Shown piece after piece: positions 23,576 through 32,151 of a stretch of DNA of 64,000 nt (position 1 is the first letter of the stretch; each line of letters starts with the position of its first letter). Location: contig OZ245718.1 in NCBI GenBank assembly GCA_965227045.1, forward strand, positions 2,666,001-2,730,000, in the 5' to 3' direction. The notes beneath the pieces are model-generated. The model was not told where the DNA came from and did not search any database. It worked only from the letters and a program-made list of their open reading frames with translations. Both the position numbers and the translations under genes were made by a program. The DNA comes from UBA10649 sp965227045. Its GTDB lineage: Bacteria; Actinomycetota; Actinomycetes; S36-B12.

Positions 23576-26263
23576 ATGACGTACGTGTTCGATTTCGCCG
23601 AAGGTTCGCGCGAGGACGGGGATCTGCTGGGTGGCAAGGGTGCCAACCTCGCGGAGATGACACGCCTTGGCTTGCCTGTGCCTCCAGGGTTCACGATCAC
23701 GACGATCGCGTGCCGGGAGTTCTTGTCGGCGGGATCGGAGCCCGGCGCGCTGCGCGTCGAGGTCACCATGGCGCTGCGGCGGCTCGAGGACGCGGTAGGC
23801 CGACGCTTTGGCGACGTGAAGGATCCGCTGCTCGTCAGCGTGCGGTCCGGTGCGAAGTTCTCGATGCCGGGAATGATGGAGACGGTTCTCAATGTCGGTC
23901 TTAACGACTACTCGGTCGACGGACTTGCCGAGGCCGCTGGTGACGGCCGGTTTGCGTGGGACTCGTACCGCCGGCTGGTGCAGATGTACGGCAAGACCGT
24001 GCTGGAGATCGACGGCGAGTTGTTCTCGCACGCGCTGGACGAGGCCAAGCGGTCCGAGGGCGTGGGCAACGATGCCGAGCTGAGCGAGGCAGCGCTGCGC
24101 GACCTGGTCGACGTGTTCAAGAAGATCGTCTCCGATCAGTCCGGTCGGGAGTTCCCGCAGGACCCGCGCGAGCAACTCGACATGACGGTGCGTGCGGTGT
24201 TCAGCTCGTGGAACACCGATCGCGCGAAGCTGTACCGGCGCCGCGAGCGGATCCCGAATGACCTGGGCACCGCGGTGAACATCTGCGCGATGGTGTTCGG
24301 GAATCTGGGCGAGACCTCGGGCACCGGCGTGTGCTTCACGCGTGACCCGGCAAGCGGCCAGGTCGGCGTGTACGGCGACTACCTGGTCAATGCCCAGGGG
24401 GAGGACGTTGTCGCGGGTATCCGCAACACGCTGACCCTCGATGACTTCGCGACGGTCGACCCGAAGGCGTACACCGAGCTGCGCTCGGTGATGCGCCGCC
24501 TCGAAACGCACTACCGGGACCTGTGCGATATCGAGTTCACGGTCGAAAAGGGCAAGCTGTGGATGCTGCAGACCCGCGTGGGCAAGCGCACCGCGGCGGC
24601 GGCGTTCCGGATCGCGACGCAGCTGGTCGATGAGCAACTCATCACCTTGGACGAGGCCCTGCAGCGCGTGTCCGGCGCACAGCTGGCGCAGTTGATGTTC
24701 CCGCAGTTCGACCCCGAGCATCCGCGCGTGGCGATCAGCAAGGGCATGCCCGCGTCACCGGGTGCCGCGGTTGGCAAGGCAGTGTTCGACTCCGCAGCCG
24801 CGGTCGCCGCGGCAGCGGCTGGCGAGGACGTGATCCTCATCCGGCGCGAGACCAACCCTGACGACCTCGAGGGCATGATCGCCGCGACCGGCATCCTCAC
24901 CTCCCGCGGCGGCAAGACCTCCCACGCAGCCGTCGTGGCCCGCGGCATGGGCACCACCTGCGTGTGCGGAGCCGACGACCTGGACGTGGACGTCACCGGG
25001 AAGGTGGCCCGCGCCGGCAACGTCACGATCAACGAGGGCGACATGGTCTCGATCGACGGGTCCACCGGCGAGGTCTTCGCCGGTGCGATCCCCGTGGTCG
25101 CCTCACCTGTGGCCCACTACCTCGAATGCGGACTCGAGGACGCTCTCGTCGGCATCGACGAGGGAACCGGAGCCCTGGTCAAGGCCGTCGACCGGCTCCT
25201 CGTTCATGCCGACCGCGTCCGGCGGCTGAAGGTCCGCGCCAACGCGGACACCGCCGACGATGCCGCCAAGGCCCGCACCATGGGAGCCCAAGGGGTCGGC
25301 CTGTGCCGCACCGAGCACATGTTCCTCGGCGACCGGCGCGTGCTCATCGAGCGCGTCATCCTCGCCGACAACCATGACGACCGGCAGGAGGCCCTCGCCG
25401 CGCTGCTGCCGCTGCAGCGGCAGGACTTCACCGACCTGCTCACCGCGATGGACACCCTGCCCGTCACGATCCGCCTGCTCGACCCGCCGCTGCACGAGTT
25501 CCTGCCCGACCGCGCCGAGCTCATGGTCAAGGTCGCGAAGGCCGAGGCGGCCGGAGACGAGACGGCGGCCGACCTGCACCTGCTGGCGGCCGTCGAGCGG
25601 CTGCACGAGTCGAACCCCATGCTCGGACTGCGCGGGGTACGCCTAGGGCTCATGGTCCCCGGCCTGTTCACCCTGCAGGCCCGCGCGATCGCCGAGGCCA
25701 CCGCCGCGTGCATCAAGAACGGACAGCGCCCGCGGGTGGAGATCATGGTGCCCCTCGTCGGGTCGGTCATGGAACTGCACCTGGTCCGCGACGAGATCGA
25801 GCAGGTCATCGCGGAGGTCGCCGCCGAGAACGAGATCGACCTGGCCATCCCGATCGGAACGATGATCGAACTGCCGCGCGCTGCCCTGACCGCAGGACGC
25901 ATCGCCGAGGCGGCCGACTTCTTCTCCTTCGGCACCAACGACCTCACGCAGACCACGTGGGGATTCAGCCGCGACGACGTCGAGGCCGCGTTCTTCGCCG
26001 CGTACCTGGAGAAGGGCATCTTCACGATCTCCCCGTTCGAGACGATCGACGCCGACGGCGTCGGTGAACTGGTCACCACCGCCGTCACCCGCGGCCGCGC
26101 GACCCGACCCGACCTGCACCTGGGCGTATGCGGCGAGCACGGCGGCGACCCGGAGTCCATCCACTTCTTCCACAACGCCGGGCTCGACTACGTGTCCTGC
26201 AGCCCGTACCGAGTGCCCATCGCCCGACTCGAGGCCGGACGCGCCAAGCTCGGCTCCGGCTAG
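23576..26263 (+). CDS. ppdK: pyruvate, phosphate dikinase
   Basis: An 895-residue enzyme interconverting pyruvate + ATP + Pi and phosphoenolpyruvate + AMP + PPi. The N-terminal nucleotide-binding domain starts with GGKGANLAEMTRLGLPVPPGF, the swivelling phosphohistidine domain has the catalytic His in GGKTSHAAVVARG (about residue 450), and the C-terminal PEP/pyruvate barrel has the catalytic Cys in GVCGEHGGD. Length fits full PPDK and not PEP synthase. Start ATG at 23576, nine bases after the P450 stop. It gives gluconeogenic PEP or a PPi-linked glycolytic end. Its stop shares a CTAG with the convergent reductase. Confidence 0.95.
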   Translation: MTYVFDFAEGSREDGDLLGGKGANLAEMTRLGLPVPPGFTITTIACREFLSAGSEPGALRVEVTMALRRLEDAVGRRFGDVKDPLLVSVRSGAKFSMPGMMETVLNVGLNDYSVDGLAEAAGDGRFAWDSYRRLVQMYGKTVLEIDGELFSHALDEAKRSEGVGNDAELSEAALRDLVDVFKKIVSDQSGREFPQDPREQLDMTVRAVFSSWNTDRAKLYRRRERIPNDLGTAVNICAMVFGNLGETSGTGVCFTRDPASGQVGVYGDYLVNAQGEDVVAGIRNTLTLDDFATVDPKAYTELRSVMRRLETHYRDLCDIEFTVEKGKLWMLQTRVGKRTAAAAFRIATQLVDEQLITLDEALQRVSGAQLAQLMFPQFDPEHPRVAISKGMPASPGAAVGKAVFDSAAAVAAAAAGEDVILIRRETNPDDLEGMIAATGILTSRGGKTSHAAVVARGMGTTCVCGADDLDVDVTGKVARAGNVTINEGDMVSIDGSTGEVFAGAIPVVASPVAHYLECGLEDALVGIDEGTGALVKAVDRLLVHADRVRRLKVRANADTADDAAKARTMGAQGVGLCRTEHMFLGDRRVLIERVILADNHDDRQEALAALLPLQRQDFTDLLTAMDTLPVTIRLLDPPLHEFLPDRAELMVKVAKAEAAGDETAADLHLLAAVERLHESNPMLGLRGVRLGLMVPGLFTLQARAIAEATAACIKNGQRPRVEIMVPLVGSVMELHLVRDEIEQVIAEVAAENEIDLAIPIGTMIELPRAALTAGRIAEAADFFSFGTNDLTQTTWGFSRDDVEAAFFAAYLEKGIFTISPFETIDADGVGELVTTAVTRGRATRPDLHLGVCGEHGGDPESIHFFHNAGLDYVSCSPYRVPIARLEAGRAKLGSG

Positions 26264-27207
26264 GTCAGATCGGCCAGTCGCACCGCCTCCACGGCGAGAT
26301 TCGTCTCCTCGGTCATGAGGTCGCCGTTGATCGCGGCTGCGGCCATGAGACCGGCCGCCGCGGAGGCGATCACCTGCGCCATCGGGTTCGCCACGTTCCC
26401 GGCGGCCCACACGCCCGCGACGCTGGTCCGTCCGGTCGGGTCGGCGGCGATGTGGCTGCCGAAGACCTGACCGTTCATCTCCAGATCGGCCATCTGGAGT
26501 CCGAGTCCATCGAGGAAGTCGATGCGGACGCTGACCGGTGAGCCGACCACAAGCGCCTGCCGGGCATGGAACTGACCGTCGGCCATTCGCATGCCGGTTC
26601 CCTCCCATCCTGCGACGGGTCCGGTGACGACGGCGATCCCGCGGGCGCGCAGCTGCTCGGCCTCCTGCGGGGACGGCTCGGGCCTCGTGTCCGAGAACAC
26701 GACGATGTCGTCGCTCCACTGGCGGAACAAGAGCGCCTGGTGAATCGAGAGTGGCCCGGTTGCCAGCACCCCGATCGGCTGATCGCGGACCTCCCAGCCA
26801 TGGCAGTAGGGGCAATGGATGACCGAGGTCCCCCATCCCTCGGACAGTCCCGGCAGGCTCGGCAGGTCGTCGACGACCCCGGTCGCCACGAGCAGTCGGC
26901 GCGCGCGGACCTGCCGGTCTGCCAGTGACACCGTGAATGAGCCGTCCGGGGCGCGCTCGACGTGCGTGACGGTGTCGTCAGAGAACTCCACCCCGTACTG
27001 CTCGGCCTCCCGTCGGCCGGTCGCCAGCAGTTCGCGCGGTGCGACGCCCTCCTGGCCGAGGTAGTTGTGCACGCCATGCGCGGGGGCGTTGCGTGGGGAT
27101 CCGGAGTCGGCGACGAGCACGGATCGTCGAGCGCGGCCCAGCGTCAACGCGCCACTGAGCCCCGCAGCGCCGCCACCGATGACCACCACGTCGTATGTCT
27201 TGTCCAT
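26260..27207 (-). CDS. thioredoxin-reductase-like NAD(P)/FAD oxidoreductase
   Basis: A 315-residue flavoprotein with thioredoxin reductase layout. An N-terminal FAD motif (VVVIGGGAAGLSGALTL) precedes a redox-active CxxC (HCPYCHGW) in the NAD(P)-binding domain, and SVAGVWAAGNVANP is the C-terminal FAD motif. The cysteine pair means it can reduce a dithiol, but the partner is unknown. Start ATG at 27207; the reading frame stays open further upstream, overlapping the divergent regulator, but that part is not conserved-looking. It is divergent from a cupin-type XRE regulator that probably controls it. Its stop shares a CTAG with ppdK. Confidence 0.9.
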   Translation of the reverse strand: MDKTYDVVVIGGGAAGLSGALTLGRARRSVLVADSGSPRNAPAHGVHNYLGQEGVAPRELLATGRREAEQYGVEFSDDTVTHVERAPDGSFTVSLADRQVRARRLLVATGVVDDLPSLPGLSEGWGTSVIHCPYCHGWEVRDQPIGVLATGPLSIHQALLFRQWSDDIVVFSDTRPEPSPQEAEQLRARGIAVVTGPVAGWEGTGMRMADGQFHARQALVVGSPVSVRIDFLDGLGLQMADLEMNGQVFGSHIAADPTGRTSVAGVWAAGNVANPMAQVIASAAAGLMAAAAINGDLMTEETNLAVEAVRLADLT

Positions 27208-27236
27208 GCCGACCAGTCTGCGTACCGGATGACAGG

Positions 27237-27267
27237 TTGACAACATCCATTGCTGGAACGGCAAACT
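27237..27267 (+). promoter_or_regulatory. candidate promoter/operator before the XRE-cupin gene
   Basis: TTGACA (27237-27242) could pair with CAAACT (27262-27267) over a long 19-base spacer, which would make the ATG at 27274 leaderless. TTGC (27250-27253) and GCAA (27261-27264) form a small inverted repeat around a seven-base centre, a possible autoregulatory site shared with the divergent reductase. Confidence 0.25.
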
Positions 27268-27273
27268 GGGATC

Positions 27274-27867
27274 ATGGAATCCGTCGACGACGTGCTGCAA
27301 TCGGTTGGGCCGCGCCTGCGCGCCCTGCGCCTGACCAGGGGCCTGACCCTGGGGGAGCTCTCCGAGCAGACGGGAGTCTCGACGAGCACGCTGTCGCGGC
27401 TGGAGTCCGGCCAGCGACGTCCCACCTTGGAGCTGCTGCTGCCCTTGGCGCGGGTGTTTCAGGTGCAACTCGATGAATTGGTGGACGCGCCCGCGACCGG
27501 AGATCCGCGGATCCACATGAAGCCGTTCCACGCGCACGGCAGCACGTTCGTGCCGCTGTCCAAGGTGCCCGGCGGGCTGCAGGCGTACAAGCAGATCATC
27601 CCGCCGAACTGGCCGGTCGCCGGTCCCGAGATGGCTGTCCACGAGGGTCACGAGTGGCTCTACGTCCTGTCCGGGCGGGTTCGCATCCTGCTCGGCGAAC
27701 TCGACCTGGTGCTGTCGGCCGGCGAGGTTGCGGAGTTCGACACCCGCACTCCGCACGCCGTGGGAAATCCCGGCCCGGGGGTGGCCGAGGTTCTCAGCCT
27801 GTTCGGGCGGCAGGGCGAGCGGCTACATGTCCGCGCCGCGCCGCGCAGCAAGCGCTCGGCGGACTGA
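27274..27867 (+). CDS. XRE-family regulator with C-terminal cupin domain
   Basis: A 197-residue regulator. The N-terminal helix-turn-helix (about 10-65; LTLGELSEQTGVSTSTLSRL) is followed by a cupin barrel (about 110-185) with the motif HEGHEWLYVLSGRVRI, whose histidines may bind a metal or ligand. This architecture is common in regulators of redox, amine or amino-acid genes. Start ATG at 27274 without a clear Shine-Dalgarno. It is divergent from the thioredoxin-reductase-like gene and likely regulates it. The 3' end overlaps the convergent BtuF-like gene by 45 bases. Confidence 0.9.
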   Translation: MESVDDVLQSVGPRLRALRLTRGLTLGELSEQTGVSTSTLSRLESGQRRPTLELLLPLARVFQVQLDELVDAPATGDPRIHMKPFHAHGSTFVPLSKVPGGLQAYKQIIPPNWPVAGPEMAVHEGHEWLYVLSGRVRILLGELDLVLSAGEVAEFDTRTPHAVGNPGPGVAEVLSLFGRQGERLHVRAAPRSKRSAD

Positions 27868-28551
27868 GGAGTCCAATTCGGGCTGCGCGGTGAGCAGCGA
27901 AGGGCCGTACCACGTCAGGAGTCGGCCGCTGACGAGCACCGTCGTGACCTCGGGCAGCGCCTCTGGCCCGTCATCAGCGGTGAAGACGTACGGTTCGTCT
28001 GGCAGGAGAACAAGGTCGAGCTCCCTTGAGTTGAGATCCCCGACCTCCACATGCGGGTAGCGCTCGGGCCGACTGTCGAAGGCGTTGACCAGGCCGAGGT
28101 GCGCAAGCAGGTCAGAGGTAAATGTCGCAGACCCGACAACCATCCACGGATCACGCCAGATCGCGACCGCCGCGGTAGCACGGTGCTGGGGGTGCGGCCT
28201 GTCCCAGGCCAACGTGACCTGCTCGAGCCAGCCCGGGATCGGCCAGCCGAGTGCATCGACGAACATCCGGCGAAGGGACGCGATCGCCTCCGCAACGGTC
28301 TCGATCCTCGTGACCCACACGGTGAGGCCCGCGTCGCGCAGTCGTCGTACGTCGATCTCCCGGTTCTCCTCCATGTTCGCGATCACGACATCCGGAGACA
28401 GCGCAATGATTGCCGCACAGTCGGGGTTCTTCGTACCGCGCACGCGCGCGAGGTCGAGATCGGCGGGATGGGTGCACCAGTCGGTTGCCCCGACTAGAGA
28501 GCGCGCATCTGTCGCAGCGATCGACTCGGTGATGGACGGCACCAGGGACAC
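27823..28551 (-). CDS. helical-backbone metal receptor, BtuF/FepB-like, without signal peptide
   Basis: A 242-residue protein of the periplasmic binding fold used for B12, heme and siderophores. SLVPSITESIAATDA at the very N-terminus and ALSPDVVIANMEENREID are family features. There is no signal peptide or lipobox and no adjacent permease or ATPase, so it is probably cytosolic, as in several actinobacterial homologues. The only usual start in frame is GTG at 28551, which cuts into the first strand (family members usually continue upstream with residues such as RRIV). The frame is open for about 50 further bases, so a CTG start is possible. Ligand unknown. Confidence 0.75.
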   Translation of the reverse strand: MSLVPSITESIAATDARSLVGATDWCTHPADLDLARVRGTKNPDCAAIIALSPDVVIANMEENREIDVRRLRDAGLTVWVTRIETVAEAIASLRRMFVDALGWPIPGWLEQVTLAWDRPHPQHRATAAVAIWRDPWMVVGSATFTSDLLAHLGLVNAFDSRPERYPHVEVGDLNSRELDLVLLPDEPYVFTADDGPEALPEVTTVLVSGRLLTWYGPSLLTAQPELDSSVRRALAARRGADM

Positions 28552-28597
28552 GATGCGACGAGCCGGTTGCGTGATGTCGCACGCGAAACCCAGGTCG

Positions 28598-29056
28598 TCA
28601 CGGACCGGGGCGATCCCTGCCCCACAGGTAGATCAGCGACAAGATCGCGAACAGCGCGGCGACGGCCAGTCCCGCGATCACACCGATCCCGTAGTCGCGA
28701 TTTCCCAGGATGACCAGCGCGGCGCCGGCGAAGGTGACTCCGATGAGCGAGAGAACCGCGTACACGAGCGCCTTGAGCAGGCGAACGGTCGCCAGTTCGA
28801 AGCGCTCGGTTGCCTGGGTGCGCCGGTCGGCGAGGATCTCCGGCGAGGACACCCACTTGTCTCCGTCCCACACGCGCCCGCCGTGGGTCCAGTGCTGCCC
28901 GTCCCACACCGCCTCGTCATTAGACGGTGCCGGGGTGACGTCGGTGGCCAGGCTCACCGGTTCGTGGGTCGCCCCCGGATCGGCGGGAGCGTCCGGCGGG
29001 AGGTACGCGGGAACCACTGGGTCAGCCCAGTCCTGCCCCTTGTCCTTCTTGCCCAC
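28598..29056 (-). CDS. hypothetical membrane protein with WDG repeats
   Basis: A 152-residue protein that I cannot assign to a pathway. The N-terminal half is Pro/Asp-rich and contains two WDGxxW units (WDGQHW, WDGDKW) like those of DUF2510-type actinobacterial proteins. Two C-terminal membrane helices follow at about 95-118 and 123-146. Start GTG at 29056 is preceded by AGGGAG, which rules out the longer frame from 29182. It is divergent from purU and overlaps the leader region of the BtuF-like gene. Confidence 0.65.
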   Translation of the reverse strand: MGKKDKGQDWADPVVPAYLPPDAPADPGATHEPVSLATDVTPAPSNDEAVWDGQHWTHGGRVWDGDKWVSSPEILADRRTQATERFELATVRLLKALVYAVLSLIGVTFAGAALVILGNRDYGIGVIAGLAVAALFAILSLIYLWGRDRPGP

Positions 29057-29125
29057 AGATCTCCCTAGTCCAGCGGTCCGGCAGGTATCTTCGCACGTCC
29101 GGCCATCCAGCAGAATGGCACACAC

Positions 29126-29968
29126 ATGACCACTACCTACGTGCTTACGCTGACCTGCCCCGACCAGCGCGGCATCATCCACGCCATCACCGGGTCGCTT
29201 CTCGACGTCGGTGGCAACATCCTCGAACAGGCGCAGTTCACCGACGCCAGTTCGGGGCTGTTCTGTCTGCGCAGCCGTTTCGAGACGGACGAGGGCGACG
29301 TCGAGAAGGTGACGTCAGTGGTGCGTCAGGGCACCGCGAAGTTCGATCCCCAGATCTCGGTACGTGCGGAGAACGAGCACCGGCGAGCACTGATCATGGT
29401 GTCGAAGTACGACCACTGCCTCGTCGACCTTCTCTATCGCCACGAGACCGGAGAACTGCCGATCGACATTCCCGCGGTCGTCTCGAATCACGAGGACTGC
29501 CGCGGCCTCGTTGAACGGCACGGCATCCCCTTCATCCATCTGCCCGTCGAGTCCAAGGCGGCTCAGGAGGAGGAACTGCTCCGTCTGGTCTCCGATCTGC
29601 GTATCGACCTGGTCGTCCTCGCGCGCTACATGCAGGTGCTGTCCGATGACATTTGTCGGGAGTTGTCAGGGCGAATGATCAACATCCACCACTCGTTCCT
29701 TCCGGGGTTCAAGGGAGCAAGGCCCTATCACCAGGCGTATGCCCGCGGAGTAAAGCTCATCGGCGCAACCGCGCACTTCGTCACCGCGGACCTCGACGAG
29801 GGGCCGATCATCGAGCAGGGGGTCGAGCGCGTCAGCCATGCCGATACTGCCGAGGCCCTCGCGCAGATCGGTCAGGATGTCGAGCGCATGGTGCTGTCTC
29901 GAGCGGTTCGCTGGTACGCGGAGGACCGGATCCTGCTCACCGGTGATCGCACGGTGGTATTCGTATGA
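29126..29968 (+). CDS. purU: formyltetrahydrofolate deformylase
   Basis: A 280-residue enzyme that hydrolyses 10-formyl-THF to formate and THF, balancing one-carbon pools. An N-terminal ACT domain (about 4-80; LTCPDQRGIIHAITGSLLDV) precedes the formyltransferase-like catalytic domain, where NIHHSFLPGFKGARPYHQAY and TAHFVTADLDEGPII hold the catalytic Asn, His and Asp. Start ATG at 29126. It is followed after 13 bases by a membrane-protein gene. Confidence 0.95.
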   Translation: MTTTYVLTLTCPDQRGIIHAITGSLLDVGGNILEQAQFTDASSGLFCLRSRFETDEGDVEKVTSVVRQGTAKFDPQISVRAENEHRRALIMVSKYDHCLVDLLYRHETGELPIDIPAVVSNHEDCRGLVERHGIPFIHLPVESKAAQEEELLRLVSDLRIDLVVLARYMQVLSDDICRELSGRMINIHHSFLPGFKGARPYHQAYARGVKLIGATAHFVTADLDEGPIIEQGVERVSHADTAEALAQIGQDVERMVLSRAVRWYAEDRILLTGDRTVVFV

Positions 29969-29981
29969 CGACCACGCGCCC

Positions 29982-30719
29982 ATGACCGGGCACTTGGCGA
30001 ACGCGCGTCGTCGGGTGACGGCGTTCGACGATCAATCGCGCTACCTCGACCGCTTCGGCCTGCTACTCATCGTGACCATTGCGTCGGTATCGATCCTGTC
30101 CTTGGTCGACATGTCTCCGCGCGCAGACTCGGCCGTCAGCCGATGGCTTGAAACTCTCGCCTCGCTGCTTGTCGGGACCGCCCTATTGCTGGCTTTGCGG
30201 GCGTCCGGGGTCGCGCGACGGTGGCAGCACGTCGCGGACGTGATCGTGGCCGTCATGGTCGGATTCCTCCTGATCGTGGCGATCGTCACGACCTTCAGCC
30301 CTGGTGAGCACGACGGGCCCGCCGCGGCGCCGATCCTCGTCGTGATCCTCAGCGTCGTGGCGCCGTTGGTCGTCATGCGTCGACTGCTCAAGCACCGCGA
30401 GGTTCGGCGAGCCACGCTCATGGGAGCGGTGTCGGCGTACCTACTGATCCCGATTGCCTACTTCTACGTCTACCTCGTGCTGAATACCGTCGAGCCGACC
30501 CCGTTCTTCGGCAGCACGGAGCCCACGACGTCGTTCATGTACTTCAGTCTGGGCAACATCTCAACAGCAGGAGTCGGCGGACTGGAGGCAGCCAGCAACC
30601 TTGGGCGGCTGCTGTCCACCAGCGAGGCCATCGTCGGTCAGGTCTATCTCGTCACGTTCGTCGCGCTGCTCGTCGGACTCTTCGCCGCGAATCGAGTGCA
30701 GAACGACTCAGGCGGCTGA
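29982..30719 (+). CDS. potassium-channel-like membrane protein with a degenerate filter
   Basis: A 245-residue membrane protein with about six hydrophobic segments (first near residues 26-44). The C-terminal part, from FMYFSLGNISTAGVGG to the final helix ending VALLVGLFAANR, aligns by eye with the pore-helix/filter/inner-helix module of small bacterial ion channels (YFS..T..TVGYGD....LGR....EAIVGQLYL). The filter itself reads TAGVGG instead of TVGYGD, so K+ selectivity is doubtful. The family reading is by pattern only. Start ATG at 29982, 13 bases after purU; an in-frame start at 29838 would lie within purU. Confidence 0.6.
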   Translation: MTGHLANARRRVTAFDDQSRYLDRFGLLLIVTIASVSILSLVDMSPRADSAVSRWLETLASLLVGTALLLALRASGVARRWQHVADVIVAVMVGFLLIVAIVTTFSPGEHDGPAAAPILVVILSVVAPLVVMRRLLKHREVRRATLMGAVSAYLLIPIAYFYVYLVLNTVEPTPFFGSTEPTTSFMYFSLGNISTAGVGGLEAASNLGRLLSTSEAIVGQVYLVTFVALLVGLFAANRVQNDSGG

Positions 30720-30995
30720 AGCCGGCTGCGCGATGTTGTGCGCGACGGCGGTGACGCCCTCGGACAGGCGGTCAGCGGTGTTGTCGACGACCTCGCTCGT
30801 AGCGCTCGTCGTGGCGCGTGCAACATCCGCCGAGCGCTGGGCGAGCTGGTCCGCCAGACCGGAGAGACCAAGGTCGGACGCGAGGCCGGCCGCGGCGGCC
30901 GACAGCTGCTCGTAGCGCTCACGGCCTGCGGCGGAACCGGCGAGATAGCCGATCGCGAGTCCGCTTCCGAATACGACAAGCCTCGTGACCTTCAT
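30708..30995 (-). CDS. small membrane-anchored hypothetical protein (YtxH-like)
   Basis: A 95-residue protein with one N-terminal hydrophobic segment (VTRLVVFGSGLAIGYLAG, glycine-rich) followed by an alanine-rich amphipathic helix region with AGRERYEQL. The shape resembles YtxH-type general stress proteins, but no specific match is recognised. Start ATG at 30995 with AGGGAG upstream. The last 12 bases overlap the convergent channel-like gene. Confidence 0.65.
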   Translation of the reverse strand: MKVTRLVVFGSGLAIGYLAGSAAGRERYEQLSAAAAGLASDLGLSGLADQLAQRSADVARATTSATSEVVDNTADRLSEGVTAVAHNIAQPASAA

Positions 30996-31074
30996 GACGT
31001 GCTCCCTCTATCGGTTCTTGACGATGTCCTCATTCAGTTACCCAGACAGGCTCAACATGAACCGCTTCGCGGTC

Positions 31075-31080
31075 TACCCT
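31075..31080 (+). promoter_or_regulatory. candidate -10 box of a leaderless transcript
   Basis: TACCCT ends six bases before the ATG at 31087, and no Shine-Dalgarno is visible. The -35 region is not convincing. Confidence 0.3.
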
Positions 31081-31086
31081 CGTGGC

Positions 31087-32151
31087 ATGCGTATTGCCAT
31101 CGGAACGCGCAAGGGATTGTGGACCGCGAAGGGTGACGAGAGCGGTTGGGAGGTGAGCCAGCCGCTGCGCGACATGGCGGAGTTTGCGTCCGTGTCGTGG
31201 ATGGACCGCGGTGCCGATGTGCCGCCTCGGCTGCTTGTCGGGGCGCGAAGCTGGTTCTGGGGTCCGACGGTCATGATGAGCGACGACGACGGCGCGACCT
31301 TCACCGAGCCGGCGGCCGGGTCGATCGTCTTCCCGGGAGCAACCGGTGCGGCGGTCGAGCGCGTCTGGAACCTGACACCCGATGGCGGCCGGGAAAACGT
31401 CGTGTGGGCAGGGTGCGAGCCGCACTCGCTGTGGCGGTCGGATGACGGCGGCGTTCACTTCGAGCTCAACACCGCCCTGTGGGACCACCCCCACAGGACC
31501 GAGTGGATGCCCGGCGCCGGCGGAGCCGCGATCCACACGATCGTTCCCCGCCGTGACGGGTCGATGCTGGTGGCTATGAGCACCGGCGGCGTATATCGCT
31601 CGGCCGACAGCGAGGCGGGTTGGGTGCCTGCGAACCGAGGCATCAAGGTCGACTTCCAGCCCGAGGAGTACCCGGAGTTCAACCAGTGCGTGCACCGGAT
31701 TGCCGTCGATGCCGTTGACCAGTCTCATGTCTTCGCGCAGAACCACGGCGGCGTCTACTTCTCCGCCGACTCAGGCGACAGCTGGCTGCCCATCATGGAT
31801 GGATTGCCCGCGGATTTCGGCTTCGTCGTGCTCGCCCATCCGACGCAGTCCGGGACCGCCTGGGTGCTTCCCATCGACGCGGAGACGATGTTCCCGCCGG
31901 ACGGTCGGCTGCGCCTGTGGCGCACGGATGACTCGGGTGGCTCGTGGCACGAGGTCGGCGGCGGGCTTCCTGTCGACGACTACGCGTCGGTGATGCGCGA
32001 CGCCGCTCATGTCATCGAGCATGACGGTGACGCCGCGATCGCATTCGGCACACGCAACGGCTCCGTGTTTGCCAGCCTCGACGGTGGCGAGACGTTCACG
32101 GAGGTGGCGAGCCGGCTCCCCGACGTACTGTCCGTGCGGATCAGCGCCTGA
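31087..32151 (+). CDS. Asp-box (BNR) beta-propeller protein, sialidase/YVTN-like
   Basis: A 354-residue beta-propeller without signal peptide. At least five Asp-box repeats (SxDxGxTW type) are visible: SDDDGATF, SDDGGVHF, SADSGDSW, TDDSGGSW and SLDGGETF, spaced along the chain. They are structural turns found in sialidases and VPS10/photosynthesis-assembly proteins; the sialidase catalytic residues are not evident, so no enzymatic function is claimed. The start is ATG at 31087; an in-frame start at 30985 has no better signal. Its stop overlaps the MoaD-like start by one base, so the two probably work together. Confidence 0.85.
   Translation: MRIAIGTRKGLWTAKGDESGWEVSQPLRDMAEFASVSWMDRGADVPPRLLVGARSWFWGPTVMMSDDDGATFTEPAAGSIVFPGATGAAVERVWNLTPDGGRENVVWAGCEPHSLWRSDDGGVHFELNTALWDHPHRTEWMPGAGGAAIHTIVPRRDGSMLVAMSTGGVYRSADSEAGWVPANRGIKVDFQPEEYPEFNQCVHRIAVDAVDQSHVFAQNHGGVYFSADSGDSWLPIMDGLPADFGFVVLAHPTQSGTAWVLPIDAETMFPPDGRLRLWRTDDSGGSWHEVGGGLPVDDYASVMRDAAHVIEHDGDAAIAFGTRNGSVFASLDGGETFTEVASRLPDVLSVRISA

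Noticed and set aside
27208..27756. N-terminal extension of the thioredoxin-reductase-like protein
   Set aside because: The extension is antisense to the regulator gene and Gln/Arg-rich. The FAD motif starts a few residues after the ATG at 27207.
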